Origin: Agelaius tricolor
Lineage: Eukaryota > Chordata > Aves > Passeriformes > Icteridae
DNA: 64,000 nucleotides
NCBI GenBank assembly: GCA_023055355.1
Contig: JALJCS010000004.1
Location: 23,064,244-23,128,243, forward strand
Direction: 5' to 3'
In this document: positions 35,466-47,552 of the stretch, piece by piece
Position numbering within the stretch: the stretch's first letter is position 1
Layout: each line of letters opens with the position of its first letter
Position numbers and translations under genes: made by a program
The notes under the pieces: generated by a model
What the model saw: only the letters and a program-made list of their open reading frames with translations
Database searches by the model: none
Told to the model about the DNA's origin: nothing

Positions 35466-38400
35466 CTATAAATGAAGATCAGAAACAGAATAAAATTATT
35501 TGTTTTCTAAATTATTTAGCATAGATTCTTACTTTTACTGTCCTTATTTGCTTTTCTAAGACATGCAGGATCTGAAGTAACTGCTCTCTAATAGACAGTC
35601 ACATTGTGTGTTGATAAGCAAAAATATATAGGCAAGGGAAGGATTTTTATCTTTATGCCATTACGTGCTGGGAATTACACCCCTGCTTCCCAAAGAGCTC
35701 TTTCACAACCTGGCTAAATGGGAAACTGTCTTCCTTTTGTTCATCAGCACGGTGTGCTTTTGAATTTAAATACCATCTTCAAATGTATAAGCCTCTTTCC
35801 TTACAGCCATGGAAACTTTATGAATAAAGCCCACCCAGTTTCCTGAAAAGAAAGGTGTATCTTTTCAACAAGCACATGGCAACCACATCACTGAGGAATA
35901 TACAGATTCTCTTCCTAGGTACATTTCAATGCAGCCCAACTATAAGAAAAAAATTTAAAATGGCATTCACAAATCTGTCAAACATGTGAAAGAGAACTAA
36001 TTATTTCAATCCCCAACATGTAAATTTTAATAGCTTTAAAAAGTCCATCAAAAACACATGGTCTAATTAACAACACAGTTTACAAGCTCCAGTGGTTTTA
36101 TCAGTTTGAGTGATACTGTATTCCTGCACTAAATTCAAAATTGCTCTATGTTGAAAGCTGACTGGTATTTATTTGAAAACATCAACTACAAACAAAATAA
36201 GGTTCTCATCTTGCAACCAGATCCATGGCTGTTCAGACCACCACCAGTGGCAAATTAATCTTCACAGGCAGCCTCGCAGAATCAGCATGACACAGAACAA
36301 ATAGGTGCAAGGAGGGGTCATGGAGAACTGCAAGTAGGTTGTGTGATCTGCACTGAGAGTGAGACATCGATGATTTACAGCCACAGGTTGAACAGAAAAA
36401 GGAGAGAGGTCCTGACAATCTGGAGAGGTGTGAAAACTGTAACAACGAAACACCAGCTTTGCATCAAAACCAACATCCAGATGTGTACAAAGTTTAAGGG
36501 AAAGGTTGAGAAGGTCCCTTTAAAGATTCAAGTTTGCCCTCCCATGGCTGTGTATATGGGCAGAACGGAGCCAAGGTACAGACCATCTTGTACAGCAACT
36601 CCTCCTATGCATCCTCAGCAGAAGCAAAAAGCAGCAAAAAATAAAACGAGGACCCAAATCCTCAAGACCACCTCCAACACAAGAGTTAGATGAAGATCAT
36701 TGGGACTCCCCAGGGAGCACCCTAAGCCCCACTGCAGGAGGGGCTTAAAAGAGAGGGGCTGTAAAAAAGGGTGCTGCTACTTCAGGGGCTTGGCAGGCCC
36801 AGGTTTCACAATTCTCAGTGCAACACACAAACAAAAATGGCATTTTCACTTACAAGCCCTCTTGCATCAAAGTTCTCAGGGCAAAGAAAAACAAACCTAA
36901 AAATCCACCCCTAACTGTATGTCCTGGTTTTGGCATGTACTGAGTTATTTTTACACAGCAGCCATGAGGTTTGGGTCTGTTTGGGCTGTCCTATACTACC
37001 AAACCTCGTTGCTTCAGGGCAAAAATAGGGCTGGGCTTCCAGAAGAAATGGCTTTTGGTCCAGGAAAGCATGGTAGCTGGAGGGTCTGTCTTTCATTGGT
37101 TTTTCATTGTCCTAGGCTTGGTGAGCAATTTTACTTGTACATCAGCCTCTCTCTGTATATTTTTGTGATTAGCATGGTTGCTGTTACTGTCTGTTTTCTT
37201 ATCTCATGGCTGTTTCCCGTAATTTGTTCTTATCTCAACCCACAATCTCTGACTTTTTTCTCCCATAGAGGAAGGTCGTGGGGGAAGTGGCTGCATGTTT
37301 TTTTTCTTAGTGGGAACACTAAACTGGGGAGTGCCATTCCTAACCAATGACACTAAGAAATTCTGATCGCAACTAAGAAAAACAGATAAACGCAAGTAAT
37401 GAAGGTCATAATTTACAAACACTCCTGGAAGGAAGAAAACAGTTTTAGAGTTTGTTTGTTTTTAAACAAATGAAGGAAATTACTGGAGACCACTTAGAAT
37501 ACTGCTACTTTTTAGGTGTAAATAGAATCACAGAAATTTTGTTCAGTTTTGTAAAACTACACTGCCAGTATAAACCAAATCTGCCCAATCTGTCTTATAA
37601 GAATGTAAAGACTAAAAAGCAGGTTGAACATCAGCATACAATGTTCTTGGTATTCAAGAAAAAGAATTGAAAAATTAAAAATCCAGTGTACCCCTACCAC
37701 AGATATCAGAAAAAAAGGAAATTATGATATTCAAGCACCAAGCTCCTGATAATGTGTTATCAGCTCCAGGTTATCACTTGTTAAGGATAGGTACAGCTTA
37801 CATCGATTATATAGCTGCAAGCCTGGTGACCCACAACTCTATATGTCAACAGAGTGATTATAAAAATTACACCATTATTTTCTGGTAGAAGTAATTCACA
37901 CCACAGAATTTTTCATTAATTCTTTGAAAAAAAAAAACCCAAAAGAACAAGGCAGAGGTTTGAAAATATTTACTTTTTTAAATAAAAATATTTACTGAGA
38001 AATTTACTGTCATCTCCTCTGTCCTACAACAGGTAATGCTTTTTGCACTGAGGTAAAGAAACCTCTTGTGTATGTGAGTGTTCTATTCCAACATCAATTT
38101 ACTTAAATCCTGCTCCCAGGAGAAGAAAAAATGTCTAAGGCATCTACAAAAGCTGGCCTAAACCTATCAAAATTATTGTAGAACTTCAATTTGCATCCAG
38201 GATTTAGAAAATAAGTCAACTCCACAGAAGTTAGAGTATATTCTGTTCCCTTCCAGCAAATACATAAAGAATAGCTCTCAGAAGAATTTGGGAAAAATAT
38301 TATTTCATTCTTAGGCCAGAGGAAGAAAAGGTGAAGGAATGGACTACCAAAACCCCACTTTCAGATTTCTGCCAGAGCAGTCACACAGTCCATCTTTCAT

Positions 38401-41400
38401 TGATTCTAATAGGCTTGGGATCAAGACCTCACAGAGAGGAGAAAACCCAAGGGCCTAGTAACACTGAACCTAAATTAGGTACCGTAGAGACTATTAAAAT
38501 TCTGCTATTGCTAGCTGCTTTAACATCGATTTCATCTTCAGTGGCTTTGTATGCAAAAGACTCAAAATAGATGGTCTGTAATTAGCCTTTCCATCACTTC
38601 CAGCTCATTGCAGCAACAGAAGAGGCACTTCCTCAGCTCCCAAAAGCACCCAGGGTTGAGTGACCCTGGCACTACTTCAAGTTACAGACAAAAACCACAC
38701 ACTTGAGTGAAAAAGGGTGCAGGAAAACCTATGCAGGGTTTTGAAGAGCTGTCTGCTCACAGTCTTTCTGAAACTGGGGTGGGCTGGGAGCTCTGTGTTA
38801 CCAGCCATGGCTCCAGAAACAGGCGGGGATCTCTACACCTAAAGAAGGAATCCAGCTGGGTCCAGGGACTCACTGCAACTCAAAACCAAGGTTTTGGGAG
38901 GGGGCAGAGAGCCCAGGGGCCCACTGAGCAGGATGGCAGCTGGCTGGCCCAGCCTGAATTGGTACCCAAGGATGGATAGTCCCAATACCTACTACATGCG
39001 CCTGAACACCCTCCTGAGCCAGCACACCAGCAACAAGCAGCATTATGTTAAAACCAAGCCATATACATCCGCCTGTTCATCAACTTATCATGTAGTGATT
39101 TACAGCCAAGTGAAAACAGCAACAACAAAAAAGGGTTACTTTTTCCCCAACCAAATATAGATACAGGGTTGCAACTTTCACACACATTTAATGCTAGACT
39201 TCCTCTGTGCACACACACAAATGACAGATCTGGGTTTTTTTCAGTTGTGGGAAAACAGTACTTTGCACTGCATTTAACATGCCAGAGCAATGAGCTCGAT
39301 ACCCTGCCCCACCTGTCACGCAGACTAGTACTGTTTCTCCTTTCTCACTTTTTCTCATTTCTTCTCCCCTTTTTGCATTCTACAGTGAGCAGTGTGCCTG
39401 TACTTGCCTCATTTTGGAAAATCACTTCTTTTAAGTCTCACAGTGTGTAGCAACAACTACAGAGACCACAAGAAGAACCTAGGCTTTTTCACCATCCCAT
39501 TGTCTCACCACGCACTTGTCACCTAGCCCTGGCTTATGCACGGGCACTGCAACACGGTGGAAAATTCCCAGGCTTTTCATAACATGTCAGCGCTTTCCTC
39601 AACTCCTAGTGACAGGGGGAGCTGTGCTGACAGCAAGTGAGCAGCCAAAATTTCCCCAGGCATGGACACAATTACACTGGTGTTAAAACCCCCTAATTAC
39701 AGCCTGTCTTCACGGTTGCCACCAACATCCAAAGCAAAACTCACTGAAAAATGTGCTTTGAAGAAGCAAGCAGCCTCTGCTATTCCTTACTTGTATTATT
39801 TTGTTGTTTATGATACGTTTAGAGGTAGTACAGGTCTTGCTTAAGAACTGCAGCACTGCCCTTCTTGGAAACCCTATCTAGAGACAGCATAATGAGACAA
39901 GGCCATGCCAAAAATGCTAGTGAGAACTGGAAAGCAAATACACATTTACCACGGAGTACAGCACACACTGTAAAAGCTAAAGGGACAAGTTGGGTCACTG
40001 CATCCAGGCACCATAACTCAGACAAGATATAATAACTACTTCAGAAAAATGTGAGAGCATTATTAGCAATATATGCATAAATTGCTAATGAGATGCATTC
40101 CTTGGCAGAAGGATTACAGATCTCTCAGAGTTTCCTTGCATTTACTGTTTAGCTGTAGTCTGGGGCAAGTCTGAGATGGAGGCAAATAATTCTGTCTTCT
40201 CAACCTCACATCTCAGACCAAAAGCTATTTCCTCTTGATCAGTATCTAAGAACTGCTGCTCTGCTTCTACATAATGGATCTCATACTCCTCATTCAAATT
40301 TACTGGACTTTAGAAACAACTCTAAGGGAAGTATGGACAAAGAAGAGCAAGCATATTATGGTCCACATCAACCTCTTAAAAGAAAAACCATCAACTGATA
40401 TCAAAAAGTTTGAAAAGAGAAGACTCCAAGCAGAATTTCCTCTTGATGTTTACATGTTTGCATGCCAGTGCTTTGCATTTTATTACACTAGAAGGTATAT
40501 TTGACGACCTTAGTGTGCACAGGGAACTGAAGATGCCTCTTAAAAAACAATCCATCTAGCTAGTTATTAGCTAGCTCACTGGCAGTTGGAAAGTAAAGTG
40601 AACCTCCCAAAAAAGTTTATTACAGCCTCCTTCAGCCTTCCAAAATGTTTACATTGAGGCATGTAAATTGACTTGCTTCTCAAGCAGCTTTTGCAAGTAG
40701 TGCTGAGCTCCAAGTTGCCACAACTACAGCATTTGCTGTACATCAGCCAGCTTGCATGTGTTTCATGAATATAAACACAGACAGTATTTACTCAAAAGAA
40801 GGTGACTGTGATATGTATCTCCAGACACACTGAAGAAATGCCACTATCCAACACTGGAGGTCATTCAGCACTTAGCCCACAATAACAGCCAAAGGTTGCA
40901 ACTAGCCACAAATACCACCTTGAGCAGACAGGAACTAGCCCCAGCTTGAAAGCCACAGGGTTGTGAAAGTGTCATACTCTGCTGAAGCTAAATTCAGTTG
41001 AGAAGTGACAATTAGCAGAGGCACTGTCTATGGCTATAGACATAAAATTAATTGCACTGTACTGGCTAGGTCATTCAAGCATGGGAACACTGAACTATCT
41101 ACCAACTGCAGCAGATTAAACTAAATTAACTGAATGACCACAACCTACACCCAGGCAGGCACCCCTTTCATTTTATGCAATAGGAACTACTTTGAGCACA
41201 CTGGTATCTCACGGTATCACACAGAGGTGGAAAATGACTGTTGCAGCACAGGAAGCCCAAAACCACAGCAGAAATTGAATACACATTGCCCCTGAGATCC
41301 ATATCACATTTTTGACCACAGAATCACTCTTTCCCTTACAAAAATGGGAAGCTTGTATTTCTTGGTGCTGTTTTTTACAGTCTGCCTAAATGGAATAAAT

Positions 41401-43497
41401 GTAAAAACAAGGTATCAGTTGACTCTGTGTTTAGGCAGGTTAGAAACTTTGTTTTAAATATATGCTTAGATGATGTACAGCACAATAAAACTGACTGAGG
41501 CCTGGAGAATTTACTGAATACTTTACTGGACTGCCCCCAGAAACCAAGCAGACAATAGTACACAGTAGGGTGATGTATTATAAATGCATCCTTTTCACAA
41601 GAACTCTATGTGATTTTGCCCACAATTTCTTACTTCTAAGTGAGTTATCACAAGCCATTGATTCCTTACAAAGTTAACAAGCAATAAGACAAGTTAACCT
41701 GGTGCTATTATGAGGCAATAATGTTGCCATCAGTGCATGCAACCACTGTATTTTGTTCATTTTTCCCTCAGGCACAATATAAAGAAGCCTGATCACATTT
41801 TTCAGCCACTATTCCACAATTAGACTGCATGTAAAATGCATAAACAGCAAAAGCATGCTGCAATTCAATTCTCTATTAATCTGGATGACGAAATAAAGAG
41901 ACTTCCATTAAGACATTAACTTTTTAAGGATACAAATTAGAGAGAAAGCAAGACTATTAGCAAACTCAGACCTGAGGCTCAGTTCCCTTTTGACACATCA
42001 GTCAAATGTATGCCAATATATACTGATTTAAATATGTATTCTTACTTGAAGAGGTCAAAAAATCATTAAGATTTTCCTAAACCCATTACAAAAAAGTCAC
42101 TGGCAGTGGTGCTGTCAAGATACATGAAAAGCTTTTTTTACGCTTTCCCTCTCAATCCTTCCCTGCTGTCTGTATATGGTATGTTACCTCCGAACAGCAA
42201 ATAAAACCATGTAACTGCACCCTGTAGAGACTCTGAAGCAGTCAAAATACAAAACAGCTATATGTTTTAGATCTGTGAAGGATTTGAATTCTGGTCCTCC
42301 AGCAATGGAGCAAGAACATTACACATTATTTAGTTTCCACAAATCCATCTTCATAAGCAGAGAGTACAGTGGCACTCACAAACACTGTCAGGTTCAAGTT
42401 TTGATGGCATAGTTCTTGTTTCAAATATACACAGATAGACACACGTGTGGCGTGCACAAAGCTCATTAGCTGAACAGCAATATGGAGCACACAACGTCTC
42501 ATTTGCAGCCAGCTGAGCAGCTCCCTCAAAAAGCACTGGCATTTTATGTAACAACTGAAAAGCCAGGAGGAAGTCACATCGTGTTCTCAGGCATGACGTT
42601 TTACAGATGCAATACAAAAAAAATACATCTTCCAATTCTGTCTTTGCAACTACATATTGTATTAAAATGAAACTGTGTGCTAAATTGATGCACACAAACC
42701 TGCACCAACAGATCCCAGTGTCCAGTCCCTTTCCTTTAGAGGGGTGGACAAGGGAGGCCAATATGCACCAAAGGTTTCCTTTCATGAACCACACTTCCTA
42801 CTTACTTCACACACGCCAGTTGCTCGGAAGTTTCCTCATTAGCTCCCATCTACTCCCCCAAATCCCAGCGCCTTTTAAATTATCTACAATGCACTCACAA
42901 TAATACTAGCAAATCATAATTTGGAGAAAATTAATGGTTAGAGAAATTAGCTCACAGTGAGTTTCAATTTTCTGTTTCTATTTCCCAAATACACAAAAAC
43001 ATAAAAGGATTTAAGGTAGGAAGTAATCAGGGATACAGAGAGGAAAAAAGCCAGCATAAAAACTGTGTTTCTATGCCTGCTGTGTTGAACATCACTATTC
43101 ATGTATCAAAACAGAAGTTTCTAATGAACTTTAAAGTTCACTGCCAAAGATGGAGCACAAATTATGCCTTTCTAGCATTTTTGCAAGCTGTCTTTGATTT
43201 CAGACCCACAAAATCATAACTGCAAGAGAAACTACATTGTATGTTGAAGAAAAGTATTTAAACTAAAATTCTGCTTTGACATTACAATACATGCCATTTC
43301 ATAAATATATTTACATTTAATACATTTATTTTAATAGGCTTGAAGATAATGATGATAAAGTGATAACAGCACAACGGAAAGTCATCTACAAGTGCCAAGA
43401 GATCCATAAGGAAACAGTCTCAACACAAAGTCCCACATTTGTAATAGATACAATGATGCAATCATTTAGATCAGAAGCAGTACAAATGACTACCTAC
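35466..43497 (-). other. TLE4: TLE4 intron between the 63- and 75-nt exons (8032 bp)
   Basis: Bounded by a GTAGGTA donor at 43497 and a TTCATTTATAG acceptor at 35466 (minus strand). It holds a decayed ERVL-like LTR at about 36920-37351. The more GC-rich stretches at 36230-36900 and 38330-39000 show no recognisable gene or repeat family. Nothing else is supported. Confidence 0.85.
36920..37351 (+). mobile_element. Decayed ERVL-like solo LTR
   Basis: It starts TGTCCTGGTTTTGGC, very like the common avian ERVL LTR start TGTCCTGGTTTCAGC. It ends with GGGGGAAGTGGCTGCATG and then CCTAACCAATGACA, like the family ending in AACCACAACA. It is about 430 bp. The flanking pentamers CTGTA and CTAAG do not match as a duplication, so the borders are uncertain and the copy is old. 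No internal retroviral genes were recognised. It is antisense to TLE4. Confidence 0.55.
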
Positions 43498-43560
43498 CTC
43501 TTGGGACAGGAAGGGAATGACTTGCGCACATATAGCATTCAGCCTCTTGACAATTTCTGC
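43498..43560 (-). CDS. TLE4: TLE4 internal exon, 63 nt, Q (tetramerization) domain
   Basis: Read on the minus strand this exon encodes 21 residues, from AEIVKRLNAI to PFLSQE. This is the second amphipathic helix segment of the Groucho/TLE Q domain, about residues 85-105 by my recall of family numbering. The Q domain forms coiled-coil tetramers and binds TCF/LEF factors in the nucleus; TLE proteins carry no DNA-binding domain. The borders are canonical: a pyrimidine-rich tract ending TTACAG before GCA, and GAG followed by GTAGGTA. The length is a multiple of 3 and both borders are phase 0, so skipping would keep the frame. The next upstream exon (expected to encode YYEMSYG...HKQ) was not found between here and 64000. 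The Q domain alone is nearly identical among TLE1-4; the paralogue call rests on the exon at 20118-20322. Confidence 0.95.
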
Positions 43561-45267
43561 CTGTAAGTCACAAGAAAAAGAAGTTCAATTACATAAATTC
43601 TCAAATGCAGCTGTCACCCATGAACCCTAAAGAGAAATTTGTTTTCTTTCAACTCTGGCCATACTCTGGCCAAGAGATGTTCTCAAAATAACAAAAGTGT
43701 TTGCACAGGGATCCAAATGTACTTAGGAAGCTAGTAATTTCTGGCTAAAATATTTTCCTTAAAACCACTATTTCGAACTGATACAAAGTGTAGTTAATTT
43801 TGATTACGTAATCACAGGCATTTAAAGAACAGAATCTTCAGGCCATGTAACAAAAAAATTGTAAACAAAATTCTGTGTATCAAACTGAACTCTCTCTTAT
43901 GACGCAAAAGGAAGGATCACTTCAAATAAGAGCAATGCCATTGTAAGCAAAGGGAACAAATACACCGTTTACTTGTAACAATGCATCTCATGAGAACATT
44001 AGCATTGCAGTATACAATCTTACTGATAATCATTCTACCATATATTTCAGGAAGGAATACTGCAGCCTTGTAACACACTTCTGCTGTTATCTATTCTCCT
44101 GGTTAGTAGTAGCTACTTTCATGTGGCAATTGTAACCACAAATTAATAATACACGATGTTTTATTTTCATATCAGAGATCAATTCTCTGTATTTAATCTA
44201 AAAATCTCAATAGAGACAGAGGAGGTCTGTTTAAATAATACAAGAATTACAGCTCCAGAAGCAGAATATTCAAAGCCACACAAACTTTCCTACCATAAAT
44301 CATAATTTTCTTACACTAAATTCTAATCAGGATCAGTTCCTCATTTTACAATTGGAGAGAATGCTTTTCCTCTTGCAAAGTCACGAATCATGGGATGAAG
44401 ACATACTAACATGCAATTTAGCATTCCTTCTTCTAAAAGCAAACCTTCCAGCCGTTTTGCTATGCTGTCTTTTAAATAGCAAACACTTGGAAAAGAATCT
44501 GTAGATCAGGAAGGCTCACAAGCAGCACTAAAAAGTCAGAAGTTCATATAAAAAAAATCTGGGTTTAAGGAATATTACAGTTAAAAAGCTATGTAACCAG
44601 CAGATATGGTTTGCAAGAGGTAAGAGCACATGTGAAACTAACTCTGCCCCCTTGTGCATACTGCGTGATACACATTACTTAATACATACTATTTTGGAAT
44701 ACACTTCTCCCTTTCTCTGAAATACACCTAGATTCCCATATACTATTTATATAGCAATTTCTATGTTAAACTGTCCTTGTATCTCCTCACTGGTCTTCAC
44801 TGTTTATGCAATTCCTCATATCATTAAATTTACGCATTTTAATGATTTTTTTCGTATTTGTTTACTACATCTTTTCTATTTATTCAGCAGTATAGGTATC
44901 TTATCGGATACTTTATAATATGTTCTGTTCAGCAAAAATTTAAATTATCCACAAATTTCAAATACATCTATAATATCAGATATCCCACAAGGCAAAACTT
45001 AAATATTCTTTTAAATAGACAGCATTCACTACACTAGTTGACAAGGAGATTTATAACTGCTTGTTACACAGCAGCACAGGGAGTGACAAGTTGTGGGCAC
45101 CTAAGTTTCAGCCAGAAAGACTACACAACCCAATACAGCATTACTTGAACAACAGCATTTGATTAAGGAAATGTAGACTGTAATAAAAGGCACAGCTGTA
45201 AAGTACCTCTTCTTAGTGGTTCTTATTCTTAGTAATTTCCAAATTTTGGGTTCCAGCCACACTGCTA

Positions 45268-45282
45268 TTTTTTTTTTTTTTT
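45268..45282 (+). repeat. T15 homopolymer
   Basis: Fifteen consecutive T residues. No adjoining retroposon was recognised. Confidence 0.85.
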
Positions 45283-45671
45283 GAGAAATCTCCTGAGTGC
45301 CCTAAAGCCAGTGAGAAAACTACACATTCAATTCTTCAAGGCTTTTCCACATGAGCAGAAAATTCCCCAGTGCCCCTGTCTTGGGGTAAGCCGAAGCCAC
45401 TCTGACCTGCCATTTAACATACACATGTGCCTTCGTAAAAAACAAAAAAAAGGCACATTATGCTTTCTTCTGCTGCAAAACAACTCCTCCCCATCTTTAA
45501 AATGCCTGTCACAACCTTGCCCTGCACAGCTCCCCAGGGGTAGCCGTTGGAAAATCCCTTTTCTACCACAGTTACATCAGCTAGATACCTTTACTGCAGT
45601 GCTAAGGAACCGAGAAAAAAATCAGCTCGAAGAGCCGTGCAGGAGCTCAGCGTCTAATTTTAAAAAGCTTG

Positions 45672-45810
45672 TAGATTCATAGATTTTAAGGCCAGAAGGG
45701 ACTGTTACAATTGTCTTATTTGACCTCCTGGGTAACACAGGCTGTAAAACTTCACTGGCTTCCCCATCAAACCCATAAATTACCGTTCAGCTAGAATATA
45801 GCTTAGTCAA
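45672..45810 (-). mobile_element. Ancient CR1-like LINE 3' end
   Basis: The plus strand reads TTCATAGATTTTAAGGCCAG AAGGGACTG and later TTTGACCTCCTGGGTAACAC AGGC, then AACTTCAC. This matches, from memory, a widespread old CR1 3' end seen in turtles and crocodilians (TCATAGATTCCAAGGCCAGA, GACCTCCTGTATAACACAGG). It is clearly a different subfamily from the young CR1 tails in this window. The orientation is minus, and it is about 140 bp with diverged ends. Confidence 0.65.
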
Positions 45811-47364
45811 CAAAAATAATTGTATTCAATTTACTTTGAGGCATTTCTTCTCAAGTAAGGTATTCAACCACAGATACTTCAAGTTATTTCAGTTATTATG
45901 TTTTTCTTTTGATCACTTCTCTCCCCTCTCCCCAACAGATGTATGTCTCCCTTCTACTGCTCTTCTGGCCAATGTGGGCTGAAATATATTTGCTCAATAT
46001 TTATAGAAAAATTCACCTCTGGCAGATTCCAAACCTGGGAAATGATCAACTAAAAAGAATTTTCTAAAAAGCTGTAAGTAACTGAAAACAGGTGGCTGAA
46101 TATGTACAGTTACACAACAGCAATAAATCTCTTGATATCAATCCCACTGGAGTGCAGAACAAGTCCTTGCATGCTGTATGCAGGGAAGTGAGCTGATGGA
46201 GACAGCACCCAGCTCAGCCTGTGGAGAAGAAAAATAGCTAAGACAGGTTCAAGTGATGTCAAAACATCCCTCAGCAGCATTTCTCTGCTAGGCCAATCAC
46301 AACAAAGCCAAAAAGCCCTTGCTATGCCGAAGTGTTTGCATTTTTTCTTTATTAAAACAGTCTTCACTTTCCCTAACAAAAAGCATCCCCAGTTGCTTTT
46401 ATGGTTGTGTATACAGTTATCATCCTCCAAACTCAGGCAGCAAGGAAACAGCCCAGCTGAGCAGCAGCAGACTGCAGAGACACAGCATGACTGAGACACA
46501 GACTGCCTACCTTTGGAGACCACATGCAGTCTGAAGGCATAAAGGAAAACACTGTGTACATGCACAAATGATAGGAAGGTACACACTCTGTACCAAGAAA
46601 AGTCTCACACTAGACATTTTCACATGGTAAATATGAAGTACACTCTATCTCAATACTTCAACTGTTTTGACAATTAACTGCAGGAGATAATGCCACAGCA
46701 ACAGGCTTGATTGTCTTCCACAAAGCATACAGGAGAAAGGAGTTAGCTGCCAGAAGCTAGTTGGATGGGATTCTTGAGATGCTGCCCTGAAGCTTGAAGG
46801 TGTAGGTACTGATGACATAGATTAGCATCTCAGTAGACCTATTCCTAGTACCCCTGGAGGAAGCCTGGAAACTCATTCTTCTTTGCCTAAGGTACAAACT
46901 CCAACACAAGGTAAAGCACAAATTCACATTTCTACTCACACACACTTTTACAACCCTACATTTGAACAACAGTTCAGGATTTCTTTTTTCTGTTAGGCAT
47001 CAGGTCAATAGGTTTTTCATGATCAGTCTAACTGCCAGGAGAAGGAGAAAGTATGATTTCATAAAACCAGGCATCCAATTCCTTACACAGAAAGTCAAAA
47101 TTGCCTCGGAAACGCGGCTGCTTCCAGAGTCATCTAATTTTACCTCTTTTGTCCCATAGGACCAGGCTTTAGAGAGGCTTCATTTATTTACAGGCCCTTC
47201 CACTGGGCTTCAGTTATCAGCCAGCAATGCTGTGGACACACACACTTCTAATGGCCTATGTTTGAAACCAAGTCTAATCTGATGGCGCAGTGCCCAAACT
47301 CCTTTTCCAGCATAGCCATTAAAGGATGTAGGTTATTGCTGTTGTCACCATTGATATTTGTCAT

Positions 47365-47400
47365 TGTAATGTAATTAGGGCCCTAAAATGATGCATTACA
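47365..47400. repeat. Nested palindrome
   Basis: A perfect 12-bp palindrome TTAGGGCCCTAA (47375-47386) lies inside a looser inverted pair TGTAATG (47365-47371) and CATTACA (47394-47400). Confidence 0.8.
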
Positions 47401-47530
47401 GCCCTTGGCACAGCTTCTATTAAAATCTTTTCTTCTGCTCACTGAACTGCGACCTGCTTTCTGATGAATAACAGACAGACAGCTTTAGGGTGAGGAACAG
47501 ATTCATCAAAGTAGTATTTTCCAGCTCTGG

Positions 47531-47552
47531 AAATAAAATAAATAAATAAATG
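47531..47552 (+). repeat. AAAT microsatellite
   Basis: AAATAAAATAAATAAATAAA TG, an imperfect AAAT array. Confidence 0.85.

Noticed and set aside
36230..36900. GC-richer stretch next to the ERVL-like LTR, considered as retroviral interior
   Set aside because: No gag or pol motifs in any frame, no primer-binding site or clear polypurine tract; left unassigned.
40553..40575. AGCTA/TAGCT inverted repeat
   Set aside because: Arms are too short and the sequence too simple to stand out from chance.
42275..42335. Minus-strand ATTCAAATCC B-box-like motif, possible SINE
   Set aside because: No A box at the expected distance and no MIR core nearby.
44808..44830. Minus-strand GAGGAATTGCATAAACAG, resembling the EMHKQ end of the missing upstream TLE4 exon
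   Set aside because: The bases before it do not continue the TLE4 sequence and no GT donor follows the CAG in the right place. A chance resemblance.
46110..46586. 158-codon minus-strand frame, cysteine- and serine-rich
   Set aside because: No domain, no flanking splice sites and no match to the missing TLE4 exons; composition is that of translated intron.
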